A stretch of DNA of 61,687 nucleotides from an uncultured Acetatifactor sp. (GCA_934394815.1 CAKRRD010000010.1:1-61687), one strand, 5' to 3'; shown: positions 19,653 to 29,468, counted from the stretch's first letter. Notes: a model not told the origin generated them from the letters alone. Numbers and translations are program-made.

Positions 19653-20033
19653 CTAGTGCAGTTCTTTTGCTTTTCTGACGCATTCCTCGTAAGTTGCTCC
19701 CACCTGTTCCCTGTGGTAGCCGGGAGCCAGCATCGCCGCGAAATACAAGGTCTCCAGTGTCTCTTCCTGTGCCGGTGTGGGATGGGAAGGCACCACCACA
19801 CGGGTGCTCCAGATCAGCATACAGCCCGTATATTCCACCATGAAAAAAATGGGCTCCATATTTTTCTCCATACGGCTGTTCAGTGTCAGTTTATCTTCGC
19901 CGGAGATTTCCTCCAGCTTTTTGATATGAGAAGGCTGTGGCTCTTCCACACTGCCGTTCGGCAGGATCACGCACTCGCAGGGATCCATATCCTCTCTGTG
20001 TGCATTGATAAATTCCATGACAGTCATTCTCAC
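19653..20033 (-). CDS. Conserved hypothetical protein between rsmH-like gene and dnaE
   Basis: I do not recognise this 126-residue cytoplasmic protein (MRMTVMEFINAHREDMDPCECVILPNGSVEEP...). It has an acidic middle and a C-terminal helical part with LYFAAMLAPGYHREQVGATYEECVRKAKELH. The start may be the ATG at 20033 or 20027; an AGGAGG-like site lies just upstream. It ends 15 bases before dnaE and begins 19 bases after the rsmH-like gene, so it is almost certainly in the same operon. No catalytic motif is visible. Confidence 0.75.
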   Translation of the reverse strand: MRMTVMEFINAHREDMDPCECVILPNGSVEEPQPSHIKKLEEISGEDKLTLNSRMEKNMEPIFFMVEYTGCMLIWSTRVVVPSHPTPAQEETLETLYFAAMLAPGYHREQVGATYEECVRKAKELH

Positions 20034-20052
20034 ACCTCCTTTGTTCCGTCTG

Positions 20053-21123
20053 TCAGTCTGTCTGTTCTTCCGCCCGGACCGCCCAGCGCATCTTCGTGGA
20101 ACGGGCTCTGCCGTTCTGCACGCACTCCTCCGCGGAAGGACGGATCACGTCTTTCGCATAATCGGCATAAATGCCATTCCGGTAGCCTTCCTTCAAAGCC
20201 TGCTTTACCAGCTTATCCTCGCCGGAGTGGAAGGTCAGAATGGCTACCCTTCCGCCGGGTTTCAAAGCTCCCGGCAGCTTTTCCATAAATTCATATAACA
20301 CTTCAAATTCCCGGTTCACGTCAATCCGCAAAGCCTGAAAGGTTCTCTGACAGGTCTTTTTGATCGTATCCTTTTTCTCCTTTTCCGGGAGAAAATCCAA
20401 AGTCTTTTCAATGACTTCCCGCAGTTTCGTCGTGGTATCGATCCGATGCCCCCTGCGGATTTCATCAGTGATAGCCTTCGCCAGTTCCTCACAGTAGGGT
20501 TCATCGGAATTTTCGTAAAGCATTCCCGCCAGTTCTGCCCGGCTGATGGTATCCAGCCGCTCTGCCGCACTGATACCCTGCTGCTGATTCAGCCTCAGGT
20601 CTAAAGGTCCGTCCACCTTGAAGGAAAACCCTCTGCCGGGGTTGTCGATCTGCATGGAAGATACCCCCAGATCCGCCAGAATAAAATCAAATCCACCGGC
20701 TTCTTTTGCAATCTCGTCTATGGTACAGAAATTCTGCAATTTAATCGTCAGAATCTCTTCTCCGTAACCGGCTTCCGCCAGCCGTTTCTTCGTCCTGGCG
20801 GATTCCTCCGGATCTACATCCGTGGCATAGATATGTCCGCGGCCCTGTAACTGTTCCAGCATGGCTCTCGTATGTCCGCCGTACCCCAGCGTCGCGTCAA
20901 ATCCGGTCTCTCCCGGCTGAATCTTCAGGAAGTCCAGGATCTCCTTCACCATAATAGAGATATGCATGCCGGCGGGAGTATTTCCCTTGCTGATTACATG
21001 GGCAATGGTATCTCCGTATTTCTCCGGTTGTAATTCCTTGTATTTTTCCTCAAATTTTCTGGGGTATTTCCCTTTATAACGCACCCGGCGCTTGTGGGGT
21101 GTCTGTTCCTGATCCATTCCCAT
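20053..21123 (-). CDS. RsmH-like rRNA (cytosine-N4) methyltransferase, probable paralogue
   Basis: The 356-residue protein has the RsmH/MraW SAM-binding fold: GFDATLGYGGHTRAMLEQL (about 74-92), ILADLGVSSMQIDNPGRGFSF, GGRVAILTFHSGEDKLVKQAL and the helical insertion between. RsmH N4-methylates C1402 of 16S rRNA. Two features are atypical. A basic extension of about 50 residues precedes the domain (KRRVRYKGKYPRKFEEKYKEL). The usual N-terminal HxPVLL substrate motif is replaced by NTPAGMHISIMV. It is also far from any division cluster. It may be a second copy with a different target. Confidence 0.8.
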   Translation of the reverse strand: MGMDQEQTPHKRRVRYKGKYPRKFEEKYKELQPEKYGDTIAHVISKGNTPAGMHISIMVKEILDFLKIQPGETGFDATLGYGGHTRAMLEQLQGRGHIYATDVDPEESARTKKRLAEAGYGEEILTIKLQNFCTIDEIAKEAGGFDFILADLGVSSMQIDNPGRGFSFKVDGPLDLRLNQQQGISAAERLDTISRAELAGMLYENSDEPYCEELAKAITDEIRRGHRIDTTTKLREVIEKTLDFLPEKEKKDTIKKTCQRTFQALRIDVNREFEVLYEFMEKLPGALKPGGRVAILTFHSGEDKLVKQALKEGYRNGIYADYAKDVIRPSAEECVQNGRARSTKMRWAVRAEEQTD

Positions 21124-21281
21124 GGTTACCTCATTTCATTAAAGTGATTTTGTTTCATTATAGCTCATTCCGGACAGCCTTGTCCACTTCCTATATAAGA
21201 ATGTGCAGCCGTCTGCCTGCGTTTTATACAATGACATCTTCGCATTTCGTAAATTTTGTCAGCTTTGACGCTGGATATGTT

Positions 21282-21316
21282 AAAAAAAGTGCAATGCTCC
21301 ACAGAACACTGCACCC
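21282..21316 (-). terminator. thrH terminator
   Basis: The hairpin with outer arms GTGCA/TGCAC is followed by seven T on the minus strand (21288-21282), 72 bases past the thrH stop. Confidence 0.8.
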
Positions 21317-21387
21317 TTTTCTTCCTATTAATATGTCATAATACACATCTATACTGTATAACGTATACCGTACATTTTCCTTACCAT

Positions 21388-21993
21388 TTATAAAGCCGCC
21401 TTGATGGCCGCCATCAGTTCGTCATAGGTCTCATAGGCCGGCAGTTCCGGATGATCCTTTTTGATCTGTTCGGTACTCTTGAACAGGAAGCCTGCCTTGC
21501 TGGCCTGAATCATACCCAGATCATTGTGGCTGTCTCCACTGGCGATGGTCTGGAAGCCGATGGACTGCAGCGCCTTCACCGTAGTATACTTGGAATTCTC
21601 CACCCGCATCTTAAATCCGGTGATCTCGCCATTGTCGGCTACCTCCAGAGAGTTGCAGAAGATCGTGGGGTAACCCAGCTTTTTCATCAACGGACCCGCA
21701 AACTGTGAAAAGGTATCGCTGATGATAATGACCTGCGTAATGGAGCGCAGCTCATCCAGGAATTCCTTCGCTCCGGGAATCGGATCGATCTTTGCGATAG
21801 TCTCCTGAATCTCCTTCAGTCCCAGACCGTGCTCTTTCAGAATGCCGAGTCTCCATTTCATTAATTTATCGTAATCCGGCTCATCTCTGGTCGTTCTCTT
21901 CAACTCGGGGATCCCACTGGCCTCTGCAAAAGCGATCCAGATCTCCGGCACCAGTACTCCTTCCAGATCCAGGCATACAATATTCATATCCAT
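21388..21993 (-). CDS. thrH: HAD-family phosphoserine phosphatase / homoserine phosphotransferase ThrH
   Basis: The 201-residue enzyme closely follows the pattern of Pseudomonas ThrH: CLDLEGVLVPEIWIAFAE (motif I with the nucleophile Asp), TTRDEPDYDKLMKWRL, ISDTFSQFAGPLMKKLGYPT (motif II) and ASGDSHNDLGMI (motif IV). ThrH dephosphorylates phosphoserine and can move the phosphate to homoserine. I chose the third Met-coding start (21993): the GGAGG is 8 bases from it but only 2 bases from the first ATG. It has its own terminator and diverges from the bL25 gene. Confidence 0.92.
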   Translation of the reverse strand: MDMNIVCLDLEGVLVPEIWIAFAEASGIPELKRTTRDEPDYDKLMKWRLGILKEHGLGLKEIQETIAKIDPIPGAKEFLDELRSITQVIIISDTFSQFAGPLMKKLGYPTIFCNSLEVADNGEITGFKMRVENSKYTTVKALQSIGFQTIASGDSHNDLGMIQASKAGFLFKSTEQIKKDHPELPAYETYDELMAAIKAAL

Positions 21994-22200
21994 CCTCATG
22001 TCCTCCCTGCAAATTCAAATGTATTTGCGACAAGTATACCCTATTTTGTCCCGGTGCGCAACTGTTTACTTTACTGTTGTAACGTATTCTTGTAATACAG
22101 TTGTAAATATTTTCGGAAATAATGTCACATCCACACATTCTGCGACAAATATTTGCTCGTAAATTTTATTTTTCTTTCCTTATTTTTGTGACATTTTCAC

Positions 22201-22229
22201 TGTTTACTTTGTTCTATTTGTGCTATAAT
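22201..22229 (+). promoter_or_regulatory. Promoter of the bL25 gene
   Basis: An extended minus-10 (TGC followed by TATAAT at 22224-22229) lies 17 bases after TGTTTA. Transcription would start near 22236. Confidence 0.65.
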
Positions 22230-22305
22230 AACCATAGTGCAAAAAGAACTTCCAAAAAGCTCTCATCTACACGAAACAAACGTAGAGATCGAGGAGGCAA
22301 TCATT

Positions 22306-22887
22306 ATGTTGACGTTAAAAGCTGAAAAAAGAAATCCTGATGAAAAGGCAAAGAAATTAAGAAAAGATGGTTTCATCACCGGTGTTTTATACGGAAAGGA
22401 AATGAAAGAGAATATCTCTCTGAAATTCACAGAGAAGGATGCATCCGCTTTTATCAAGAATGCAAAGGAAGGCACTCAGGCTTATCTGGAACTGGATGGT
22501 AAAAATGTGGATGTTCTGGTAAAAAATATTGATTTTGATCCCCTGACGAAGAAATATATGGCTCTGGACTTTCAGGCTCTGGTAGCCGGTGAGGTCGTAT
22601 CCGCTGCCGTTCCCATTATCTATGTAAATGAGGACAAGGTACAGGGTATCTTCGAAGCCGAGTTATCCGAAGTACATTACAAGGCAGATCCCGCACATCT
22701 GCTGGAGCCCATTGAGATGGATCTGGCTGCTCTGCCCCAGGCCACGAAAACTATGTATGTCAAAGACCTGAAGCTGGAAGAGAAAGGTGTGCATGTCACC
22801 ACCTCCGGAGAACAGCAGTTGTTCCATATCGGAGAGTACGGACAGGAAGAGACCGACGAAGCCGACGAGACTGAGGAAACCAAATAG
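22306..22887 (+). CDS. rplY: Ribosomal protein bL25, long (CTC) form
   Basis: The 193-residue protein binds 5S rRNA. Residues 1-95 are the L25 domain (MLTLKAEKRNPDEKAKKLRKDGFITGVLYGK) and residues 96-185 the CTC beta domain (AALPQATKTMYVKDLKLEEKGVHV). An acidic tail (QEETDEADETEETK) ends the protein. The start is set by the GGAGG 8 bases before the ATG at 22306; the frame stays open upstream without similarity. It converges on metK, with a shared hairpin between them. Confidence 0.93.
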   Translation: MLTLKAEKRNPDEKAKKLRKDGFITGVLYGKEMKENISLKFTEKDASAFIKNAKEGTQAYLELDGKNVDVLVKNIDFDPLTKKYMALDFQALVAGEVVSAAVPIIYVNEDKVQGIFEAELSEVHYKADPAHLLEPIEMDLAALPQATKTMYVKDLKLEEKGVHVTTSGEQQLFHIGEYGQEETDEADETEETK

Positions 22888-22929
22888 AGTCGGAGTGCGC
22901 CTCTGGCGCAACAAATTTCATCAGGCAAA

Positions 22930-22972
22930 AACATTACCGCCCGGGTATGCAATGAAGCATTCCGGGCGGTAT
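22930..22972 (-). terminator. metK terminator, between convergent genes
   Basis: The stem ACCGCCCGG with its complement carries an inner GCAT pairing. On the minus strand a TTTTTG tail follows 25 bases past the metK stop. It may also end the bL25 transcript on the other strand. Confidence 0.8.
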
Positions 22973-22996
22973 CTGACTGTCTCTTCAATGAAAATC

Positions 22997-24184
22997 TTAC
23001 AGGTATTTCTTCAACAGATCCACCTTATCCAGTTTCTCCCAGGGCAGATCCACGTCGGTACGTCCAAAATGGCCATAGGAAGATGTCTGCTTGTAGATAG
23101 GTCTGCGCAGATCCAGCATCTTGATGATGCCTGCAGGTCTTAAGTCGAAGTTCTCACGGATGATCTCAACCAGCTTGTCGTCATGCAGTTTGCCGGTGCC
23201 GAAAGTATCTACCATGATGGAAGTGGGATGTGCCACACCAATTGCGTAAGACAGCTGGATCTCGCACTTTTCAGCCAGTCCTGCCGCTACGATATTCTTG
23301 GCAACGTAACGAGCGGCATAAGCGGCACTTCTGTCCACCTTGGTGCAGTCCTTACCGGAGAATGCTCCGCCGCCGTGACGCGCATATCCGCCGTAGGTGT
23401 CTACGATGATCTTACGACCGGTCAGTCCGCTGTCGCCGTTAGGTCCTCCGATCACGAAACGTCCGGTAGGATTGATGAAAAATTTGGTATCTGCGTCGAT
23501 CATGTCTGTGGGCAGGATCGGATCAAATACGTATTTTTTAATGTCCTCATGAATCTGCTCCTGAGATACATTCTCATCATGCTGGGTAGACAGAACAACT
23601 GCCTCCAGACGGAATGGCTTGCCATTCTCATCATATTCTACGGATACCTGGCTCTTTCCGTCGGGTCTTAAATAGGAAAGCGTACCATCCTTACGAACCT
23701 TGGTCAGCTGTCTGGTCAGCTTATGTGCCAGAGAGATGGGGTACGGCATATATTCCGGAGTCTCATCGGTAGCGAAGCCGAACATCATACCCTGATCTCC
23801 GGCGCCGATGGCATCCAGCTGCTCATCGGTCATGTGGCTTTCCTTTGCTTCCAGAGCCTTGTCCACGCCCATGGCGATATCGGCAGACTGCTTGTCCAGA
23901 GACACCATAACAGCACAGGTGTTGCCATCGAATCCCTTTTCGGAAGAATCATAGCCGATCTCGTTCACGGTCTTACGAACGATAGCAGGAATATCAATAT
24001 TTGCCTTGGTGGTGATCTCACCCATGACCAGTACGAAACCGGTGTTGGTGCAGGTCTCACATGCTACACGGCTGAAGGGATCCTGCTCCATCAGCGCATC
24101 CAGTACCGCATCGGATACGGCATCACAGATTTTATCGGGATGTCCTTCGGTTACGGACTCCGATGTAAATAAACGTTTTTCCAT
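22997..24184 (-). CDS. metK: S-adenosylmethionine synthetase
   Basis: The 395-residue enzyme makes SAM from methionine and ATP. It has the N-terminal [24 protein letters not shown] with the Mg/ATP residues, the [16 protein letters not shown] hexapeptide region, the phosphate-loop [18 protein letters not shown], and the C-terminal [12 protein letters not shown]. Length is normal. The leader carries a SAM-I riboswitch, so high SAM should stop its transcription. It sits downstream of murA with independent control. Confidence 0.97.
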   Translation of the reverse strand: MEKRLFTSESVTEGHPDKICDAVSDAVLDALMEQDPFSRVACETCTNTGFVLVMGEITTKANIDIPAIVRKTVNEIGYDSSEKGFDGNTCAVMVSLDKQSADIAMGVDKALEAKESHMTDEQLDAIGAGDQGMMFGFATDETPEYMPYPISLAHKLTRQLTKVRKDGTLSYLRPDGKSQVSVEYDENGKPFRLEAVVLSTQHDENVSQEQIHEDIKKYVFDPILPTDMIDADTKFFINPTGRFVIGGPNGDSGLTGRKIIVDTYGGYARHGGGAFSGKDCTKVDRSAAYAARYVAKNIVAAGLAEKCEIQLSYAIGVAHPTSIMVDTFGTGKLHDDKLVEIIRENFDLRPAGIIKMLDLRRPIYKQTSSYGHFGRTDVDLPWEKLDKVDLLKKYL

Positions 24185-24259
24185 TTGTCCTCCATTCTGC
24201 TTCCCTGTGGGAAGAGGGTCTATTGGTGTATAAGTTACTGTTACGGAATTTTAGGGAAT

Positions 24260-24411
24260 AGAAAAGTCCGCTTTCATAAGCGGACTGATTTATTATCTGA
24301 TCAAATCCTCTTATTGTTCGACAGTTGCTCGCTCAGGTGGGCACCTTCCGCATAATGCGGGGTTGCCGTGGCTTCATCGATCCTATGTATCTCCACCACT
24401 CTGAATAAGGG
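24260..24411 (-). promoter_or_regulatory. SAM-I (S-box) riboswitch with terminator upstream of metK
   Basis: On the minus strand, 24409 to 24310 reads CTTATTCAGAGTGGTGGAG, then GATGAAGCCACGGCAACC, GGTGCCCACCTGAGCGAGC and closes with AATAAG. These are the diagnostic S-box core, kink-turn and P1 elements. Downstream, AGTCCGCTT/AAGCGGACT (24265-24286) followed by TTTTC is an intrinsic terminator. Binding of SAM should stabilise P1 and let the terminator form, reducing metK expression. An anti-terminator pairing was not traced base by base. Confidence 0.93.
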
Positions 24412-24523
24412 AAAGTCTCTATGAACTTTTCTACGCAATTTAACATACTATGAGTTATCCGTTTTGTCAACAGACATTTTTTCTCATTTGTCATTCTGCT
24501 GCCACTGTTGCGAAATCCGGTCT

Positions 24524-25816
24524 TCAACCGATCTTCAGCTTGAACTTCTGCAGATCTCTCTCCGTCTCAATAAGTTCAATCTGCGCCCCAAGACTCTGCA
24601 GCTTCAGATGGAAATCTTCATAACCTCTCTCAATATAGCGGATATCATCCACCGTAGAGAAGCCTTCCGCAGCCATGGCTGCCAGTACCAGTGCAGCCCC
24701 GGCCCGCAGATCCGGTGCCGAGATATTCGCTCCGGTGTATCTGGATACGCCGTCGATAATGGCGGTATTGCCTTCTACCTTGATGCTGGCACCCATACGG
24801 GTCAGTTCATCCACATATTTGAAACGGTTCTCGAAAATGCTCTCCGTCACAATGCTGGTTCCCTGAGAAAGGCCCAGTGCTACCGTGATCTGGGGTTGCA
24901 TATCGGTAGGGAAACCCGGATACGGCAGGGTCTTCACCTGTGTATGACGCAAAGGTTTGGATGCCACCACCCGAAGACAGTCATCCGCTTCCTCCACTTC
25001 ACAGCCAATCTCCAACAACTTCGCCGTAATGGATTCCAGATGCTTGGGAATCACATTTTTCACCGTGACATCACCCTTGGTCACTGCCGCTGCAAACATG
25101 AACGTACCGGCCTCAATCTGATCGGGAATCACGGCATACTCCGTGCCATGCAGATGGGATACTCCCTTGATACGGATCACATCCGTACCTGCGCCCTTGA
25201 TATTGGCTCCCATACTGTTCAGGAAGTTCGCCAGATCCACCACATGAGGCTCCTTGGCAGAGTTCTCGATGATGGTAGTGCCTTCCGCCATAACGGCTGC
25301 CATCATGATATTGATGGTGGCGCCGACGCTGACCACATCCATGTAGATATGGCTGCCGCGAAGATGCTCCGCATGGGTCTTGATCAGGCCGTGCTCGATC
25401 CTCACATCCGCACCCAGTGCGCGGAATCCCTTGATATGCTGGTCAATGGCACGACAGCCGATGTCACAGCCGCCGGGAAGTGCCACTTCCGCATGCTTGT
25501 ATTTGCCCAGTAAGGCACCGATCAGATAATAGGACGCTCTGATCTTCTTGATATTTTCATTTTCTACTACCAGTTCACTGATATTGGATGCGTTGAGGGT
25601 CACTTTGTGACGGTCTGTCCGCTTTACGATCACGCCGATATTTTCCATGGCGTCCAGCAGAACATTCGTATCTCTAACATCCGGCATATTTTCTATATAA
25701 ACAGTCTCATCCGTCATTACGGAAGCAGCAAGAATAGGAAGTGCCGCGTTCTTGGCACCTCCTATTTCTACTTCTCCGACTAATGGATTACCGCCTTTGA
25801 TTGCGTATTGTTCCAT
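24524..25816 (-). CDS. murA: UDP-N-acetylglucosamine 1-carboxyvinyltransferase
   Basis: The 430-residue enzyme transfers enolpyruvate to UDP-GlcNAc, the first committed peptidoglycan step. The active-site loop GGCDIGCRAIDQH carries the catalytic Cys attacked by fosfomycin, so the enzyme should be fosfomycin-sensitive. KNAALPILAA, the substrate Arg region RDTNVLLD, PTDMQPQITVALGL and DLRAGAALVLAA are typical. Many Firmicutes have two murA genes; which paralogue this is cannot be told here. It sits upstream of the metK riboswitch. Confidence 0.95.
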   Translation of the reverse strand: MEQYAIKGGNPLVGEVEIGGAKNAALPILAASVMTDETVYIENMPDVRDTNVLLDAMENIGVIVKRTDRHKVTLNASNISELVVENENIKKIRASYYLIGALLGKYKHAEVALPGGCDIGCRAIDQHIKGFRALGADVRIEHGLIKTHAEHLRGSHIYMDVVSVGATINIMMAAVMAEGTTIIENSAKEPHVVDLANFLNSMGANIKGAGTDVIRIKGVSHLHGTEYAVIPDQIEAGTFMFAAAVTKGDVTVKNVIPKHLESITAKLLEIGCEVEEADDCLRVVASKPLRHTQVKTLPYPGFPTDMQPQITVALGLSQGTSIVTESIFENRFKYVDELTRMGASIKVEGNTAIIDGVSRYTGANISAPDLRAGAALVLAAMAAEGFSTVDDIRYIERGYEDFHLKLQSLGAQIELIETERDLQKFKLKIG

Positions 25817-25924
25817 TGTTTCCTACCTCTGTCATTCTCAGATCAGAAAAACCTTCTTAAGCACTTATACCACATTTTCGCGCATTTGTAAATACAACGT
25901 ACCTATCGTGTACATACAAAGCCC

Positions 25925-27511
25925 TTAATTCAGGTACTTCAACGGGTTCACCTGGCTGCCGTTAATCAGGATCTCAAAATGAAGATGAGGTCCCGTACTT
26001 ACGCCGGTATTACCGCTCAGTGCAATACGTTCTCCCTGTTTTACCGTCTGGCCGACCTTTACCAGCACCTTGCTCAGATGGCCGTATCTGGTCTGTCTGC
26101 CATCCTCATGGTCGATGTAGACACAATAACCGTATCCTCTGCCCCATCCGGCTCTGGACACCGTACCGCCACAGGATGCAAATACCGCCGTTCCGGTAGG
26201 AACCGACCAGTCCACACCCTTATGATAGCTGCTGGCACCCTTGGTAGGTGCCTTTCTGCGTCCGAAATTGGAACTCAGACGACCTCCGGAAATCGGCTTG
26301 ATATAGGTCGGAGGGATCTTGGTGCCGCGCTCCACGATCTTGGGAACCGCCTCCATGACCACTTCTTCCTTCAGAATATCCCTGGTAACTTCTCTGTCAT
26401 TCAGATAAGAGACATCCGCCACAACCCGACGGAACCCCGCCGAAGGCTGCTGTAAGATTTTGGTCTGGGTCGTATACCAGGAATCATTATCCACGTAAAT
26501 GACATCCGCATCGTAGATCTCTTCGTAATAATTCTGCTCCATGCGTTCCACGGAAAGTTCCGGTTCCGGCACGGTGATGATCAGCTTGTCTCCCACACGG
26601 ATCGTGGAATTCTCATCCGTCAGCGTTTCACTGTTCATGGCGATGATCTGATCAATGGGGATATTTACTTTAATGGAAATTTCGGAAAGTGTATCTCCAC
26701 TGACCACCTCATATTCTCCGGGTGTCTCCTGATCCTTGATCACGTCCTCCACCGCCTGCTCCAGGGGTGTCAGCATACTTTCCGGCAGGTAGGTCTCCAC
26801 GATCTCCACCTTTTCCGCAAAATCCATAGTCATCAGCCCAAGGTCATAGTCTTCAAAATCCTTCTCGCCCTGCTGGTCTGCCTGAGCGCCTGCCTGATCC
26901 AGTACCGACTGTACCCCGCCTGCATAGATGGCTTCTTCCTTCTGTTCTTCCTGGGCGGTCAGTTCCTGTTTGTTCACTACTTCTGTGGTCAGAACGTTGA
27001 ATTCTTTCTGGGCATCGTGAAGCAGTTCCACGCTGAACTTATCCTCGCTGTCATATTTGTCCACTGCCGCCTGCAGCAGGGATTTCACTTCCTCCACGTT
27101 GGACAGGTTCACCATGTATTCATTTACTTTCATGGTGTAGGATCTGTGGGAGGTCTCCCGGATACTGCTTTCCAGTTCCCGCTCCATGGCGGCCAGTATG
27201 GAATCCTCATTATCCAGAGTTCCCCACAATACTTCCTCGCCGACTAATTCTAAATCTGCATCCATAAAAACAATATCGTCGCTCCGGGATGCTATATTTC
27301 TTCTGGCTTCCTGTAAGAGCTGTTCCGCTCTGTCCGCTTCGCCCACTGTTCCGATTTCACTGCCGTTCAAGAATACATGAAAGTAGTTCTCTCCGGTCTT
27401 TTCAAACGCTGCATAACCTCTCAGGAAAAACAGGCTCACAAAAAGGGTGGCCAGCGTCGTTTTCACATATGTATATTTTACTCTTTTAGAGTAAGATGTC
27501 AGTTTCTTCAT
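25925..27511 (-). CDS. Secreted or membrane-anchored M23 peptidase with LysM and G5-like region
   Basis: The 528-residue protein has an N-terminal membrane segment (TLATLFVSLFFLRGYAAF) and a long charged, Glu-rich region (about 50-270). A LysM domain (about 268-320: YEVVSGDTLSEISIKVNIP) and a G5-like region (about 335-390) follow. The C-terminal M23 endopeptidase domain (about 405-528) has HKGVDW, YGHLS and HLHFE zinc and catalytic motifs, all intact. It likely cleaves peptidoglycan cross-links at the cell or spore surface. It diverges from dinB with a 215-base gap. Confidence 0.9.
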   Translation of the reverse strand: MKKLTSYSKRVKYTYVKTTLATLFVSLFFLRGYAAFEKTGENYFHVFLNGSEIGTVGEADRAEQLLQEARRNIASRSDDIVFMDADLELVGEEVLWGTLDNEDSILAAMERELESSIRETSHRSYTMKVNEYMVNLSNVEEVKSLLQAAVDKYDSEDKFSVELLHDAQKEFNVLTTEVVNKQELTAQEEQKEEAIYAGGVQSVLDQAGAQADQQGEKDFEDYDLGLMTMDFAEKVEIVETYLPESMLTPLEQAVEDVIKDQETPGEYEVVSGDTLSEISIKVNIPIDQIIAMNSETLTDENSTIRVGDKLIITVPEPELSVERMEQNYYEEIYDADVIYVDNDSWYTTQTKILQQPSAGFRRVVADVSYLNDREVTRDILKEEVVMEAVPKIVERGTKIPPTYIKPISGGRLSSNFGRRKAPTKGASSYHKGVDWSVPTGTAVFASCGGTVSRAGWGRGYGYCVYIDHEDGRQTRYGHLSKVLVKVGQTVKQGERIALSGNTGVSTGPHLHFEILINGSQVNPLKYLN

Positions 27512-27726
27512 GAATTCCTTCTCGATCTATCGTATCTGAAAACAGTATGCCCGTCTTGAGCATTCTGTATACCTTTTTCTCGTAACAACTCCGTAACATA
27601 TAGATTCTATCAGCATTTATATGCCTTGTAAAGAAAGAATGTCTGTTCGGTTTTTTCTGTTTTCTCCCGGGCTGATCTATGCTATACTGGAGAAAAGTAA
27701 AAGGATTTTCCGGAAAGGAGCCGTCC

Positions 27727-28917
27727 ATGAGTGAACCGGTCATTTTTCATATTGATGTCAATTCCGCCTTCTTAAGCTGGACGGCACTGGCCCGTCTGGA
27801 ACAGGGAGATTCGGTGGATCTGCGTACGATTCCCGCCATTGTCGGTGGTGACACTTCCACCAGACACGGTGTTGTACTGGCAAAGTCCATCCCCGCCAAA
27901 GCCTACGGCATCACCACCGGCGAGCCCGTAGTCAATGCCCTGCGCAAATGTCCGCATCTGGTCATGGCTCCCCCGGATCATACGATGTACCGCCTGAAAA
28001 GCCGGCTGCTGATGGAGCATCTGTCTGATATCTGTCCCGACATCGAACAGGTCAGCATCGACGAATGCTATATGGACTATGCCCCCATTGCAGCCGGTTA
28101 TTCCTCTCCCGAGGAAGCCGCCGCTTTCCTCCGGCACTCTGTGTTTGAAAAATTCAAATTTACGGTAAATGTGGGAATTTCGGACCGGAAGGTCCTGGCC
28201 AAGATGGCCTCCGATTTTGAAAAACCGGATAAGACTCATACATTGTATCAACGGGAAATTGCACAGAAAATGTGGCCATTGCCCGTTTCTGCCCTGTTCT
28301 CCTGCGGGCATTCCAGTGCGGAGACTCTGCGTAAGCTTGGAATCCTCACCATCGGTGATCTGGCCCGTACCGATCCCGCCATATTGGAAGCCCATTTAAA
28401 AAGTCATGGTCGTTGTCTGTGGCAGTATGCCAACGGTATCGATGATTCCACGGTGGTTCTGGTACCTTCCAGGGCGAAGGGGATCGGCAATTCCACCACC
28501 CTGAGCAGTGATGCCCTGACCAGAGAAGAAGCCTGTAAAGTATTGTTATCCCTATGCGAATCTGTCGGCCGGCGCCTGCGGGCCTCCCACCAGCTGGCAG
28601 GACAGATCTGTACAGAGATCCGCTACAGTGATTTCCGTAATGTCTCTCACCAGATGCCCTTAGATACCCCCACAGCTTCTGTGAATCTTCTATATGAAGA
28701 TGCCTGTGCGCTGTTCGACGAACTTTGGGATTCCTCTCCCATCCGGCTTCTGGGGGTACGCACTTCGAAGCTGGTTCCTGAGGATGAGCCGATCCAGCTC
28801 AGTCTGTTTGATTTTCCTGCACCCCGTTCGGAAAAGCAGCAGAAGTTAGATGCCGCTCTGGATAACATCCGGGCAAAATACGGCAAGGATGCCATCAAGC
28901 GGGGACGTTTTCTCTAA
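27727..28917 (+). CDS. dinB: Y-family DNA polymerase (DinB/Pol IV-like)
   Basis: The 396-residue translesion polymerase has IFHIDVNSAFLSW with the first catalytic Asp, the second catalytic site VSIDECYMDY, and the little-finger domain (about 235-350). The GVVLAKSIPAKAYGI motif is somewhat unlike classic DinB, which suggests the clostridial DinB subgroup. The region near the C-terminus ends in QLSLFDFPAP, a plausible beta-clamp-binding peptide (QLSLF). I chose the ATG at 27727 because AAGGAG lies 7 bases upstream. The gene overlaps the convergent XRE regulator by 4 nt. Confidence 0.92.
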   Translation: MSEPVIFHIDVNSAFLSWTALARLEQGDSVDLRTIPAIVGGDTSTRHGVVLAKSIPAKAYGITTGEPVVNALRKCPHLVMAPPDHTMYRLKSRLLMEHLSDICPDIEQVSIDECYMDYAPIAAGYSSPEEAAAFLRHSVFEKFKFTVNVGISDRKVLAKMASDFEKPDKTHTLYQREIAQKMWPLPVSALFSCGHSSAETLRKLGILTIGDLARTDPAILEAHLKSHGRCLWQYANGIDDSTVVLVPSRAKGIGNSTTLSSDALTREEACKVLLSLCESVGRRLRASHQLAGQICTEIRYSDFRNVSHQMPLDTPTASVNLLYEDACALFDELWDSSPIRLLGVRTSKLVPEDEPIQLSLFDFPAPRSEKQQKLDAALDNIRAKYGKDAIKRGRFL

Positions 28918-29468
28918 CGTTGTGTGGTAATGATCATATTGAGTACCGCCTTGCTCTCGCCGATGTTGCGGTAGGTATGTTTTCTGTCACTGGCAAAATA
29001 GAGGGAGCCTCCCGCTTTCACCAGAAAACTGGAATCCTCCAGAATCAGTTCAATCTCTCCGGACACCACCGTCAGATATTCCCAGGTCTGTTCTCCGTGG
29101 GATTCGCTTTCCATACGGGCGTTCCGGGCCAGTTCTCCCTGATAGATCTCGAAATTCCTGCCTGCATCGTAGGGCAGCATCACATAAATCCGGTATTCTC
29201 CTTCCCTGGCCTTGAAGACTGGTGCTTCCTCCGGGGAAGGTACCACCATGATCTCTTTTCTGTTATAGATCAGCTGTTCAAAAGGAACTTTGAGCCCTTC
29301 CACGATCTTCCCAATAGTGGATACCGTGGGATTGGATTCTCCCCTCTCGATCTGCCCCAGCATGCTTTTACTGACGCCGGTACGCTCTGCCAGCATGTCC
29401 AGACTCATATTTTTGGATTTACGGATTCTTTTCAGATTGAATGCTATGTTTTTGTCGATCTGTGTCAT
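28914..29468 (-). CDS. XRE-family transcriptional regulator with cupin domain
   Basis: The 184-residue protein has an N-terminal helix-turn-helix (about 8-65: LKRIRKSKNMSLDMLAERTGVSKSMLGQIERGESNPTVSTI). A C-terminal cupin (about 110-184: HGEQTWEYLTVVSGEIELILEDSSFLVKAGGSLYFASDRKHTYRN) follows. The cupin probably binds a small ligand or metal. I chose the ATG at 29468 because the HTH aligns there; the upstream open frame runs into a terminator. The target is unknown. The stop overlaps the dinB stop region by 4 nt. Confidence 0.9.
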   Translation of the reverse strand: MTQIDKNIAFNLKRIRKSKNMSLDMLAERTGVSKSMLGQIERGESNPTVSTIGKIVEGLKVPFEQLIYNRKEIMVVPSPEEAPVFKAREGEYRIYVMLPYDAGRNFEIYQGELARNARMESESHGEQTWEYLTVVSGEIELILEDSSFLVKAGGSLYFASDRKHTYRNIGESKAVLNMIITTQR

